Below are positions 1 to 5,700 of a stretch of DNA of 9,588 nucleotides, piece after piece. Both the position numbers and the translations under genes were made by a program. Source of the stretch: Candidatus Saccharimonadota bacterium (GTDB taxonomy: Bacteria > Patescibacteriota > Saccharimonadia > Saccharimonadales > UBA4665). Below the pieces are notes generated by a model. The model did no database searches and was not told the origin of the DNA. It saw nothing but the letters and a program-made list of their open reading frames with translations. The stretch is taken from NCBI GenBank assembly GCA_029288335.1, contig JARIHJ010000069.1, positions 1 to 9,588 on the forward strand. Direction: 5' to 3'. Each line of letters opens with the position of its first letter. The first letter of the stretch is position 1.

Positions 1-1658
1 CCCAGGTTGTCGCTCACGAGCTCAGCCATCAGTGGTTTGGCAATTTGGTAACAATGAAATGGTGGGACGATCTATGGCTGAACGAGAGTTTCGCGACGGT
101 AATGGAATCGTTGGCGCCAGACAAGTTACACCCCGAGTGGCAAGAATGGGAAGATTTTGCCTCTTCCCGCGTCATTGGTGCAGCCGTCCGTGATGTTTAT
201 AAAGATGTCCAGCCGGTCGGCGTCAAAGTCAGCCACCCTGACGAAATCTTGAGCCTCTTTGATCCTTCGATTGTTTACGCCAAGGGGGCGCGCATCCTAA
301 AAATGCTGTTTGATTTTATCGGCGAGGAGACTTTTGGCAAGGGTCTCGCGCTTTATTTTGCCAAGCATGCTTACGGCAACACTACCAGGCAAGACCTCTG
401 GGAAGCTTTGGGCCAAGCCAGCAAAATGGATATTGGCAAGTTAATGACCCCCTGGATTGAGCAGTCCGGCACACCGGAGCTAATCGTTAAACAGAGTGGT
501 GATGCTCTGGAGCTTTCGCAGGAACGCTTCTTGCTCGATGGCGAAGACGAAACTAGCTTGTGGCCGATACCACTCTTGGCCGATACGGAAATTGAGCCAA
601 AGATACTCGATAGCCACTCAGGAGTTATAAAAGTTTCTCCCGCGCCAATTTTCAACCCCACGGGGAGCGGGCATTTTATCGTCCGTTATGAGGATAAGCC
701 AACCGCTGAACGCTTATTAGCCAAGATCAAAGACCGCTCGTTGCCAACCAGCGGCCGCATCATCTCCCTTAATGATATGTTGCTTGAAGCTAAAAAGGGC
801 CGGAAAAGCCTGGTTGAAATTCTGAAACTGGTGAATGCTTGCAAAGCAGAAGACCGCGACGGTGTGTGGCAAATGTTCTCCCGGACAATCGGGAGCGCCG
901 CTTCATTAATCGACGGCGACTTAGACCTCGAAGCTAAACTTAAGACTTTTCAGCGCCAACTAGCCGCTGACTGGTACGGCAAGTTGGGCTGGATCGATCG
1001 GCCGGATGACGATGTGAATACCAAACATCTGCGTACCACTATGGTGGCACTAACAGTCGGCGGTGAGAGCAAGCCGGCGGTCGATATAGCCCTAGCCAAG
1101 TTTACCGAAGCCAAATCTGTCGAAGCCCTGCCGGCTGAACAGCGCGCCATCATAGCGAGAGCCGCCGTACGATTTGGCAAACCTAGCTACATTCAACAGC
1201 TCATAAAGGAGTACGAAGCTAGCGGCAGCTCAGACGTCCAAGAATCTATTGCCGCAGCCCTATGCTCCACACGGGACAAAGCAGTCGCTCACAAAATCGT
1301 CGATTGGGGTTTCAACAACCCCGATATAGTCCGGATTCAGGACATTACTCATTGGTTCGCCTTTTTAATGCGTAATCATTACACCCGAGAAGTTGCCTGG
1401 CAATGGCTGACTGGCAATTGGCAAGAAATTGAAAAGAACTTTGGTGGCGGCAAGAGTATGGAATATTTCATCTGGTACGCGTCAGGCCCGATTGCGACAG
1501 AGAGTTGGCAAAAGAAATATACAGAATTTTTTGAACCGATGCTGGACAACCTTGCACTTAAGCGCAATATCTTAATCTCATTCTCAGAAATCCAAGCCCG
1601 CGTGAATTGGCGCCAACGCGAGCTGAAATCTTTAGCCGAATTCTTAAACACGGTCTAG
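1..1658 (+). CDS. M1-family zinc aminopeptidase, C-terminal part (5' end outside the window)
   Basis: The frame is open from base 3 to the TAG at 1656-1658 and gives 551 residues. It begins just before the gluzincin motif: HELSH at residues 5-9 and, after 18 residues, the third zinc ligand E28 in LWLNESFAT, which is the M1 HExxH-x18-E signature. Tyr92 in the FDPSIVYAKGA stretch matches the M1 transition-state tyrosine. The helical part from about residue 210 onward resembles the ERAP1-like C-terminal domain. The N-terminal beta domain and the GAMEN substrate loop must lie left of the window, since M1 enzymes are usually about 850 residues. The TTG at 45 and the ATG at 54 lie inside the zinc site, so they are not starts. 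M1 enzymes remove N-terminal residues from peptides, so a role in peptide scavenging is inferred. The next gene starts 2 bp after the stop, suggesting one operon. Confidence 0.93.
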   Translation, partial: QVVAHELSHQWFGNLVTMKWWDDLWLNESFATVMESLAPDKLHPEWQEWEDFASSRVIGAAVRDVYKDVQPVGVKVSHPDEILSLFDPSIVYAKGARILKMLFDFIGEETFGKGLALYFAKHAYGNTTRQDLWEALGQASKMDIGKLMTPWIEQSGTPELIVKQSGDALELSQERFLLDGEDETSLWPIPLLADTEIEPKILDSHSGVIKVSPAPIFNPTGSGHFIVRYEDKPTAERLLAKIKDRSLPTSGRIISLNDMLLEAKKGRKSLVEILKLVNACKAEDRDGVWQMFSRTIGSAASLIDGDLDLEAKLKTFQRQLAADWYGKLGWIDRPDDDVNTKHLRTTMVALTVGGESKPAVDIALAKFTEAKSVEALPAEQRAIIARAAVRFGKPSYIQQLIKEYEASGSSDVQESIAAALCSTRDKAVAHKIVDWGFNNPDIVRIQDITHWFAFLMRNHYTREVAWQWLTGNWQEIEKNFGGGKSMEYFIWYASGPIATESWQKKYTEFFEPMLDNLALKRNILISFSEIQARVNWRQRELKSLAEFLNTV

Positions 1659-1660
1659 CA

Positions 1661-2167
1661 ATGCTAATTGTGCTACGCGGCAATTCTGGCTCGGGCAAAA
1701 CTACAACCGCAAAATTATTGCGCGATAAAATGCTAGAAAAGGATAAAGGGCAAAAAATCGCGCTTATCGAGGAAGATTATCTACGCCGAATTGTGCTCAA
1801 AGAGAAAAGAGAAAAGCCTCAACTAGATAACATAGGCCTGATCGAACAAACGATCAATTTTTGCCTATCGCATGGCTATCACATCATTCTGGAAGGAATT
1901 TTATGGACCAAGCAATATGAAATAATGCTAAAAACTCTTCATGATGATATCGAAAACAGCTATTTTTATTATTTTGACATTCCGTTAGCGGAAACTCTTA
2001 AGCGCCACGCCACCAAACCAAACGCTCACGAATTTGGCGAAAAAGAAATACGGGATTGGCACCATGACAAAGATTTTCTTAAATTTGTAAGGGAAAAGGT
2101 CATAACGGCCGACCAATCTCAGTCTGAAATTATTGAAATGATCCTAAGCGATACATCGGCGGCCTAG
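1661..2167 (+). CDS. P-loop kinase-like / AAA_33-type ATPase, substrate unknown
   Basis: The product has 168 residues starting at the ATG at 1661. An upstream in-frame start at 1607 would lie inside the aminopeptidase gene, and the residues it adds are not family-like. Walker A is GNSGSGKTT at residues 7-15, right after a short first strand (LIVLR). A Walker B-like strand HIILEG is at 74-79, and RHATKP (115-120) looks like a lid segment. This layout matches small nucleoside/antibiotic-kinase-like P-loop proteins often annotated as AAA family ATPase or zeta-toxin/uridine-kinase-like. The substrate cannot be told from sequence. No antitoxin partner is next to it, so a toxin role is not supported. 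The gene is AT-richer than its neighbours (for example 14 G+C in 60 bases at 1921-1980 against 32 in 60 at 1081-1140), which may point to separate ancestry. It sits 2 bp behind the aminopeptidase stop and is probably cotranscribed. Confidence 0.85.
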   Translation: MLIVLRGNSGSGKTTTAKLLRDKMLEKDKGQKIALIEEDYLRRIVLKEKREKPQLDNIGLIEQTINFCLSHGYHIILEGILWTKQYEIMLKTLHDDIENSYFYYFDIPLAETLKRHATKPNAHEFGEKEIRDWHHDKDFLKFVREKVITADQSQSEIIEMILSDTSAA

Positions 2168-2192
2168 GGAGCGTTGCCGATAAAGTAGCTAA

Positions 2193-2633
2193 TCAGTCAA
2201 AATCCCAACCCATAGCACGTTGCAGGTCTTTGAGTGCTAGAACGGTTCTAACCAAACCGGTATCGGCCATTTCGCCTTGGCTGTCGATGGCGGCCAGCGC
2301 TTCCCCTTCTAAGCTTAGGCTGAATAAGCCAATATCCGTATCCATAAGCGCCTGCCCGGTACCATCAATTTTCACCAAGCTGTAGTATGTTTTCGCCTCA
2401 CTGGGAATCTCTATAGACCTAACAACAAAGTACGCATCCCCGCCTGGGGGTTCCTCACTTTTCAAATCATCGGTTTCAGCTGCTAACGGTGTTGGGTTAG
2501 ACTCGTTCAGATATCTGCTAATGCCAGAGTCCACCAGGGCCTTAGTGGCTACCTGTAAATAGTTGTGCATAATTAGCGGAGATTGCGATTCACGACTGCC
2601 TACCTGCTCAAACATATCGTAAATTTTTAACAC
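2193..2633 (-). CDS. Hypothetical protein, acidic, soluble
   Basis: I do not recognise this family. The longest reading gives 146 residues from a GTG at 2633. An ATG at 2615 (MFEQVGSRES) gives 140 residues and is equally plausible, and no Shine-Dalgarno precedes either. There is no signal peptide, membrane segment or cysteine cluster. The first half has a Pro/Glu/Asp-rich linker (about residues 46-66). The second half (YFVVRSIEIP, TYYSLVKIDG, IGLFSLSLEG) reads like alternating beta strands, followed by a C-terminal helix. Many N-terminal residues are amphipathic (YLQVATKALVDSG). It is convergent with the kinase-like gene (26 bp apart) and lies downstream of rnhB-yraN, separated from yraN by 87 bp in which no clear promoter was seen. 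It may be a lineage-specific protein; coding status rests on ORF length and protein-like composition. Confidence 0.6.
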   Translation of the reverse strand: MLKIYDMFEQVGSRESQSPLIMHNYLQVATKALVDSGISRYLNESNPTPLAAETDDLKSEEPPGGDAYFVVRSIEIPSEAKTYYSLVKIDGTGQALMDTDIGLFSLSLEGEALAAIDSQGEMADTGLVRTVLALKDLQRAMGWDFD

Positions 2634-2720
2634 ACCGGCGCACTTTTGGCAGCCTCATTTATCACCGCGATGTAATTAAAACGTATCGACAAATTACGCT
2701 AAACGTAAGCGCTCGCTACG

Positions 2721-3065
2721 CTAGAACGCATTGTCGACAAATTGGGTCACAGTATAGTCGGGGCCGGTTAGCTCGATGGCGGCTAGTTGATAGTCGCCAG
2801 GCCATTTGACATCGGCCGCCCAGATTTCAGCAGCAAATCGCATTTGTCTGAGCTTGCTCGGCGTAACGTAATCCAGCCCGCTGCCCTGGTTGTCGCTGTC
2901 GCGGTATTTGACTTCAACCAGATACGCCGTGCCGTCTTTTTCGGCGATAATGTCAATCTCGCACCTGGGTCTGCGGTAGTTCATTTCGATGATCTTATAA
3001 CCGCGCATATTCAGATAATTAGCGGCAGCAGCTTCGGCTTTGCGGCCGGATGTAAAAGAACTCAT
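2721..3065 (-). CDS. yraN: YraN / UPF0102 family endonuclease-like protein
   Basis: The product has 114 residues, typical for UPF0102. Conserved features in order are the N-terminal GRKAEAAAANYLNMRGYKIIEMNYR, then EIDIIA with E36 and D38, then LVEVKYR with E51 and K53. The D-ExK layout is that of restriction-endonuclease-like folds, and YraN proteins are thought to act on Holliday junctions or in DNA repair, though their role is poorly proven. The usual GEID motif is CEID here (Gly to Cys at residue 35). The ATG overlaps the rnhB stop in an ATGA arrangement (shared bases 3062-3065), so translation is probably coupled. The rnhB-yraN pairing, often near rplS, is a common bacterial gene order and supports both calls. 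Confidence 0.9.
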   Translation of the reverse strand: MSSFTSGRKAEAAAANYLNMRGYKIIEMNYRRPRCEIDIIAEKDGTAYLVEVKYRDSDNQGSGLDYVTPSKLRQMRFAAEIWAADVKWPGDYQLAAIELTGPDYTVTQFVDNAF

Positions 3066-3628
3066 AAGACCAGCTCTCTGATAGGCGAAAAACTTTTACG
3101 GTGAATATCGCTCGCGCCAAACTCGGCTAGGGCTAACAAATGCGCTTTTGTACCGTAGCCGACGTGCTTGTCAAAGCCATAATGCTGATATTTTACCGCC
3201 AGGCTAGCCATATAATCATCCCTAGCAACTTTGGCGATAATGCTAGCGGCGCTAACGGCCGGCACCAGCTGGTCAGCCTTTACCATAGTTCGTGCCAACG
3301 GATTATTAGCTAGGTAGTTGTAGTTACCATCAATAATAATTTCGTCGTAGTCATTTGCGATCTCTGCTAGCGCCCGCTGCATAGCGAGTCGCACCGCGCT
3401 AGTTAAGCCTAGCTCGTCGATCTCGCTAGCGCTAACCCAACCCAATCCGAACGCTAGCGCCTCAGCCCGGATAACTTTGTCCAATTTTTCACGCTGCAAT
3501 CTGGTTAATAATTTTGAATCTTTTAACCCTTCAATCGTTTTGGCTAAAATCACTGCGCCAACTACTAGCGGACCGGCCAAGCAGCCTCGCCCCACCTCAT
3601 CGCACCCTACCACTCTCGACCCAGACAT
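3062..3628 (-). CDS. rnhB: Ribonuclease HII
   Basis: This 188-residue protein cleaves the RNA strand of RNA-DNA hybrids and starts removal of misincorporated ribonucleotides. The N-terminal GCDEVGRGCLAGP supplies catalytic D10 and E11, IIIDGNYNYL supplies D100, and VKADQLVPAVSAASIIAKVARD supplies D119 plus the family's SAASIIAKV helix. The C-terminal HVGYGTKAHL and HRKSF segments are also typical. The length is slightly short for the family but complete. The ATG at 3628 follows a TATAAT on the same strand (3654-3659) by 25 bp. Translation of yraN is coupled through an ATGA overlap. The gene is divergent from the small membrane protein gene across a 108-bp AT-rich spacer. Confidence 0.95.
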   Translation of the reverse strand: MSGSRVVGCDEVGRGCLAGPLVVGAVILAKTIEGLKDSKLLTRLQREKLDKVIRAEALAFGLGWVSASEIDELGLTSAVRLAMQRALAEIANDYDEIIIDGNYNYLANNPLARTMVKADQLVPAVSAASIIAKVARDDYMASLAVKYQHYGFDKHVGYGTKAHLLALAEFGASDIHRKSFSPIRELVL

Positions 3629-3653
3629 ACAGGCTATTGTACAAGATTGATAA

Positions 3654-3659
3654 ATTATA
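3654..3659 (-). promoter_or_regulatory. Candidate -10 box for rnhB-yraN
   Basis: A perfect TATAAT reads on the minus strand, 25 bp before the rnhB ATG. No good TTGACA-like -35 is found 16-18 bp upstream. The plus strand over the same bases offers TATACT (3656-3661) and a TTGATA/TACAGT pair (3647-3652 and 3669-3674, 16 bp apart) that could drive the divergent small membrane gene, so this spacer may hold overlapping divergent promoters. Confidence 0.45.
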
Positions 3660-3725
3660 CTTTTGTGTTACAGTATAGTTGTATTCTCTACCAACCGGTG
3701 TTTGAGAATCGACCTTCGACAGAGT

Positions 3726-3730
3726 AGGAG
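3726..3730 (+). promoter_or_regulatory. Strong Shine-Dalgarno for the small membrane protein
   Basis: AGGAG lies 6 bp before the ATG at 3737. It is the clearest ribosome binding site in the window, as most other genes here have none. It fixes the start of the small protein and implies a transcribed leader of some tens of bases. Confidence 0.75.
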
Positions 3731-3736
3731 AGCAAG

Positions 3737-3979
3737 ATGGTAAACCACCACCCGCAGCCTAGAAATAATTGGGCTCAGGCAGGCAGGTTCCTGTTCGGGA
3801 CGTGGCAGCGTGCGATGGTCACGATCGCGATCATCATTGTGCTGGTACTGACCGGTGTCGTCCAAATGTTCATCGATGCGATCTTCGCGAACATTTTGAT
3901 ACCGATCGCGGTAGTCGCGGCGCTAGTCGCCATAATCAGGCACATGATGTTCGGTGGAAACAACCGCAGGGGGCGCTGA
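3737..3979 (+). CDS. Small two-helix membrane protein, function unknown
   Basis: The product has 80 residues. The N-terminus is polar and basic (residues 1-25), followed by a hydrophobic helix at about 27-45 (MVTIAIIIVLVLTGVVQMF), a short turn, a second helix at about 49-68 (IFANILIPIAVVAALVAIIR), and a basic GGNNRRGR tail. This predicts a helical hairpin with both ends in the cytoplasm. The AGGAG Shine-Dalgarno supports real expression. No family is recognised: small hairpins include holin-like, accessory-secretion and stress membrane proteins, but nothing chooses among them. The gene is alone on its strand, flanked by divergent rnhB and convergent hydrolase genes. A hairpin and a C-rich tract follow directly after the stop. 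Codon use favours ATC, GTC and GCG (repeated GATCGCG strings) more than its neighbours. Confidence 0.7.
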   Translation: MVNHHPQPRNNWAQAGRFLFGTWQRAMVTIAIIIVLVLTGVVQMFIDAIFANILIPIAVVAALVAIIRHMMFGGNNRRGR

Positions 3980-3992
3980 TGGAGTTCAAGGC

Positions 3993-4023
3993 CTGGAGAC
4001 AGACAACGATGATCTGTCTCCAG
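3993..4023 (+). repeat. Perfect 11-bp inverted repeat (RNA hairpin)
   Basis: CTGGAGACAGA at 3993-4003 is followed by a 9-base loop and its exact reverse complement TCTGTCTCCAG at 4013-4023. It starts 13 bases after the stop of the small membrane protein. There is no T run after it, so it is not a standard intrinsic terminator. It could protect the 3' end of the mRNA, form part of a small RNA, or pause polymerase ahead of the C-rich tract. Confidence 0.85.
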
Positions 4024-4096
4024 ATCGACCAACCTCCTTCTACGCCTTCTCATATCCACCCCGCCACTCGCCCTACTCTGTCTTCTCACACTTAGA
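4024..4096 (+). terminator. Candidate Rho-dependent terminator (C-rich, G-poor tract)
   Basis: By eye count this 73-base stretch has about 33 C and only 6 G on the plus strand, a C-over-G bubble of the kind seen in rut sites. It lies directly after the hairpin downstream of the small membrane gene. It has little potential for structure, and ends in a short T run (4098-4102). It contains an anti-Shine-Dalgarno-like string at 4032-4042. The gap between genes here (3980-4148) shows no convincing reading frame. Confidence 0.4.
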
Positions 4097-4148
4097 CTTT
4101 TTATAACATAGTTTATTATCCGGAACTGGTAGGGCGACAGTCGGAACT

Positions 4149-4688
4149 CTAAGATAGCTCTTTCAGGCGGCCGAGCTCCTCGGCAATCAGCGAGAAATCT
4201 TCGTAGTCGTGGGTGTCGCCGGGAGTAGTTATGAAGTTATAGTCGCCGCGCTCGGCCAGCTTCTCATCCAGGAGAGCCTTGACTTCAGCTGCGCTGCCCA
4301 CTGTGTCCTGGTCGTTATGAATAATTGTAAGTGGCACCTTGTTGTCCGCCAAGACTTCCCTGAATTGCGGGTAGCTGTCCTTGATATAGCCCAGCGGAAT
4401 ACCGAGAAACAACATAAACCTAGGCTGGATAAATTCTCGTGCCAAGGCTTGAGTGGCCAGAACGGTGCCAATCGACTTAGCAAAGACCGCATAACTTTTA
4501 CTAAAGCTTGCCGTGTTCTGCTGTAAAACCGCCAGCTCGTAGTCCAAATTTATCCACTCAGCACCCGTATGCCAATGGCCGTAATCCTGGACATAAGTTG
4601 AGTCAAATAAATGGCCGAGTTCATTTCTGGCCTCATAAATCCAGGTTTGGTTGCGGCGGCTATTGCCACTTAACATCACGAGTTGCAT
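4149..4688 (-). CDS. Alpha/beta-hydrolase-like serine hydrolase, substrate unknown
   Basis: The ATG at 4688 gives 179 residues; a TTG two codons upstream (4694) is the alternative. The layout fits a compact alpha/beta hydrolase (numbering from the TTG). A first strand LVMLSGN is at 5-11. A nucleophile elbow FAKSIGTVLA has S74. IIHNDQDTV at 124-132 carries the acid D128 or D130, and TTPGDTHDYEDF at 156-167 carries H162. The elbow is AxSxG instead of GxSxG (Ala72 for Gly), a substitution tolerated in some families. There is no signal peptide or lid domain, so it is probably cytoplasmic. Small hydrolases of the RBBP9/YdeN type are similar in size. It starts 25 bp downstream of the rplS stop, and a TACACT hexamer 7 bp before the ATG suggests it may also have its own leaderless promoter. 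Confidence 0.75.
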   Translation of the reverse strand: MQLVMLSGNSRRNQTWIYEARNELGHLFDSTYVQDYGHWHTGAEWINLDYELAVLQQNTASFSKSYAVFAKSIGTVLATQALAREFIQPRFMLFLGIPLGYIKDSYPQFREVLADNKVPLTIIHNDQDTVGSAAEVKALLDEKLAERGDYNFITTPGDTHDYEDFSLIAEELGRLKELS

Positions 4689-4695
4689 AGCCAAT

Positions 4696-4701
4696 AGTGT
4701 A
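4696..4701 (-). promoter_or_regulatory. Candidate -10 box for the hydrolase gene
   Basis: TACACT on the minus strand ends 7 bp before the ATG at 4688, which would place the transcription start at or next to the ATG. The upstream -35 match (TTCCGA, 16 bp spacer) is weak and lies inside the 3' end of rplS. Confidence 0.3.
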
Positions 4702-4713
4702 GCAAATAATCTA

Positions 4714-5247
4714 CTATTCGGAAGCTGAATCGGATGTTTCGTGGCTAGCGACGGCGGCTTCGACTTTGGCCTCGTTAGCAGCTTCTTCAGCGGCCTTTTC
4801 TTCGGCCTTAGCCTCAGCGGCTTTGGCGGCTTCTTCTTTTAGTTTGGCCTCTTCGGCTTCGGCGGCAGCGTCGTGAACGGCATTGACGGCTTCGCGGTCA
4901 AAATCTACTCCAGTCATTCGGGCGCGCTTGCCGGTGCGCTCACGCATATAACTTAGGTAGTTGCGGCGAACTTTGGAGCGCTTGGTAACCTCTATCTTAG
5001 TAACCAGCGGGCTGTGCAGTAAGAATGACTTTTCGACACCGACACCGCTAGCAATCCGGCGCACGGTAATGCGGCTAGTGTGGCTGCCCTTATTATCGGT
5101 GCGAATAACAAGACCATTGAAAACCTGGACACGCTCCTTGCCACCTTCGCGGACACGCTGGTGTACGCGCACTGTGTCACCAGATCGTACGTCGACAACT
5201 TGGCGCTTCTTATAATTATTCGCGATTTCTGCTAAAACCGAACTCAT
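4714..5247 (-). CDS. rplS: 50S ribosomal protein L19 with long charged C-terminal tail
   Basis: The product has 177 residues. Residues 1-111 are classical L19, which sits at the 30S-50S interface: GDTVRVHQRVREGGKERVQVFNG at 23-45, then TVRRIASGVGVEKSFLLHSPLVTKIEV at 61-87 and KVRRNYLSYMRERTGKRAR at 92-110. Bacterial L19 usually ends near 115-120 residues. Here a tail of about 65 residues follows, rich in Ala, Glu and Lys with AAEAEEAKLKEEAAKAAEAK-like repeats, predicted to be a single charged helix, and ending in a Ser/acidic stretch. Such tails occur on several CPR ribosomal proteins; this one's function is unknown. The ATG at 5247 has no Shine-Dalgarno but is preceded by a promoter-like pair. 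Confidence 0.96.
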   Translation of the reverse strand: MSSVLAEIANNYKKRQVVDVRSGDTVRVHQRVREGGKERVQVFNGLVIRTDNKGSHTSRITVRRIASGVGVEKSFLLHSPLVTKIEVTKRSKVRRNYLSYMRERTGKRARMTGVDFDREAVNAVHDAAAEAEEAKLKEEAAKAAEAKAEEKAAEEAANEAKVEAAVASHETSDSASE

Positions 5248-5256
5248 AACTTAAAT

Positions 5257-5285
5257 AATTTACACTAAAACTATCTGTTTTTCAA
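5257..5285 (-). promoter_or_regulatory. Candidate rplS promoter, near-leaderless
   Basis: On the minus strand TTGAAA (5280-5285) and TAAATT (5257-5262) are separated by exactly 17 bp. The -10 ends 9 bp before the rplS ATG, so the mRNA would have a leader of only about 2-3 bases. This fits the absence of a Shine-Dalgarno. Confidence 0.5.
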
Positions 5286-5311
5286 CCAAATTATCTAAAA
5301 AGCGATACTTG

Positions 5312-5560
5312 TCAGCTAGCGATCCGGCCTAAGTTCTTTTTCTGCAAGGACTCGCGCTCATCTTCGGTAAGGCCACCCCAGATACCGTAGGGGTCTCTAC
5401 GTTCGAGGGCATAAGCAAGACACTCGTTTGTGACAGGACACCGAGCACACACCTTCTTGGCGGGCGCTGTACTGACACCTCTGGTAGGATAAAAGATTTC
5501 CCGATCCTCATCCCGACAAGCGCTGCGATCCTGCCAGCTCAAATCTTCTCGCAGTGACAT
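5312..5560 (-). CDS. WhiB-like [4Fe-4S] transcription regulator
   Basis: The product has 82 residues. The four cysteines C15, C38, C41 and C47 give the WhiB C-x22-C-x2-C-x5-C pattern that binds a 4Fe-4S cluster. The signature GIWGGLTEDER follows at 59-69 and a short basic tail (QKKNLGR) at 73-79. WhiB proteins sense oxygen, nitric oxide or redox state and act with the primary sigma factor. Classically they belong to Actinobacteria and their phages, so presence among CPR-like genes is notable. The tail is shorter and less basic than in many actinobacterial members, so DNA contact may depend on RNA polymerase binding. It lies between pilB and rplS on the same strand. A TTGACA-like promoter just after the pilB stop gives it its own start, with a leader of about 100 bases. 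A weak Shine-Dalgarno AAGGTG sits about 10 bp before the ATG inside a dyad. Confidence 0.93.
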   Translation of the reverse strand: MSLREDLSWQDRSACRDEDREIFYPTRGVSTAPAKKVCARCPVTNECLAYALERRDPYGIWGGLTEDERESLQKKNLGRIAS

Positions 5561-5569
5561 TAGATCTCG

Positions 5570-5581
5570 GCACCTTGGTGC
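5570..5581 (-). promoter_or_regulatory. Dyad over the whiB-like ribosome binding site
   Basis: GCACC and GGTGC flank a two-base centre, giving a near-perfect 12-bp palindrome 9 bp before the ATG. In RNA it could form a 4-bp stem with a CAAG loop that hides the AAGGTG Shine-Dalgarno-like sequence. As DNA it could be an operator. It may also be chance for a repeat this short. Confidence 0.4.
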
Positions 5582-5670
5582 GCAATTATTCTTCGATCTA
5601 TACCGAGTGAATGCTGGCTCTTTAAATTAACCACGCTTGCTCTTTCATATTAAGTCTTAAACCTATAAGA

Positions 5671-5699
5671 GTAATATACCTACCCGCTGCATCTGTCAA
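5671..5699 (-). promoter_or_regulatory. Candidate promoter of the whiB-like gene
   Basis: A perfect TTGACA on the minus strand (5694-5699) begins 2 bp after the pilB stop codon. Seventeen bp downstream is TATTAC (5671-5676); TATATT at 5673-5678 is the alternative with a 15-bp spacer. The predicted leader to the whiB-like ATG is about 100 bases. The rest of the 140-bp gap is AT-rich and shows no reading frame. Confidence 0.5.
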
Positions 5700-5700
5700 G

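Noticed and set aside
371..1651. Long antisense reading frames inside the aminopeptidase gene (371-661, 950-1180, 1379-1651 minus)
   Set aside because: They lie wholly inside a frame with a clear zinc-protease signature, and their proteins are low-complexity with no family features.
1661..2167. Zeta-toxin-type toxin-antitoxin module
   Set aside because: Only a general P-loop kinase pattern is seen, and there is no small antitoxin-like gene next to it; the upstream neighbour is an aminopeptidase.
3993..4023. The 11-bp hairpin as an ordinary intrinsic terminator
   Set aside because: No T run follows the stem on either strand within reach; the next T run is about 75 bases away.
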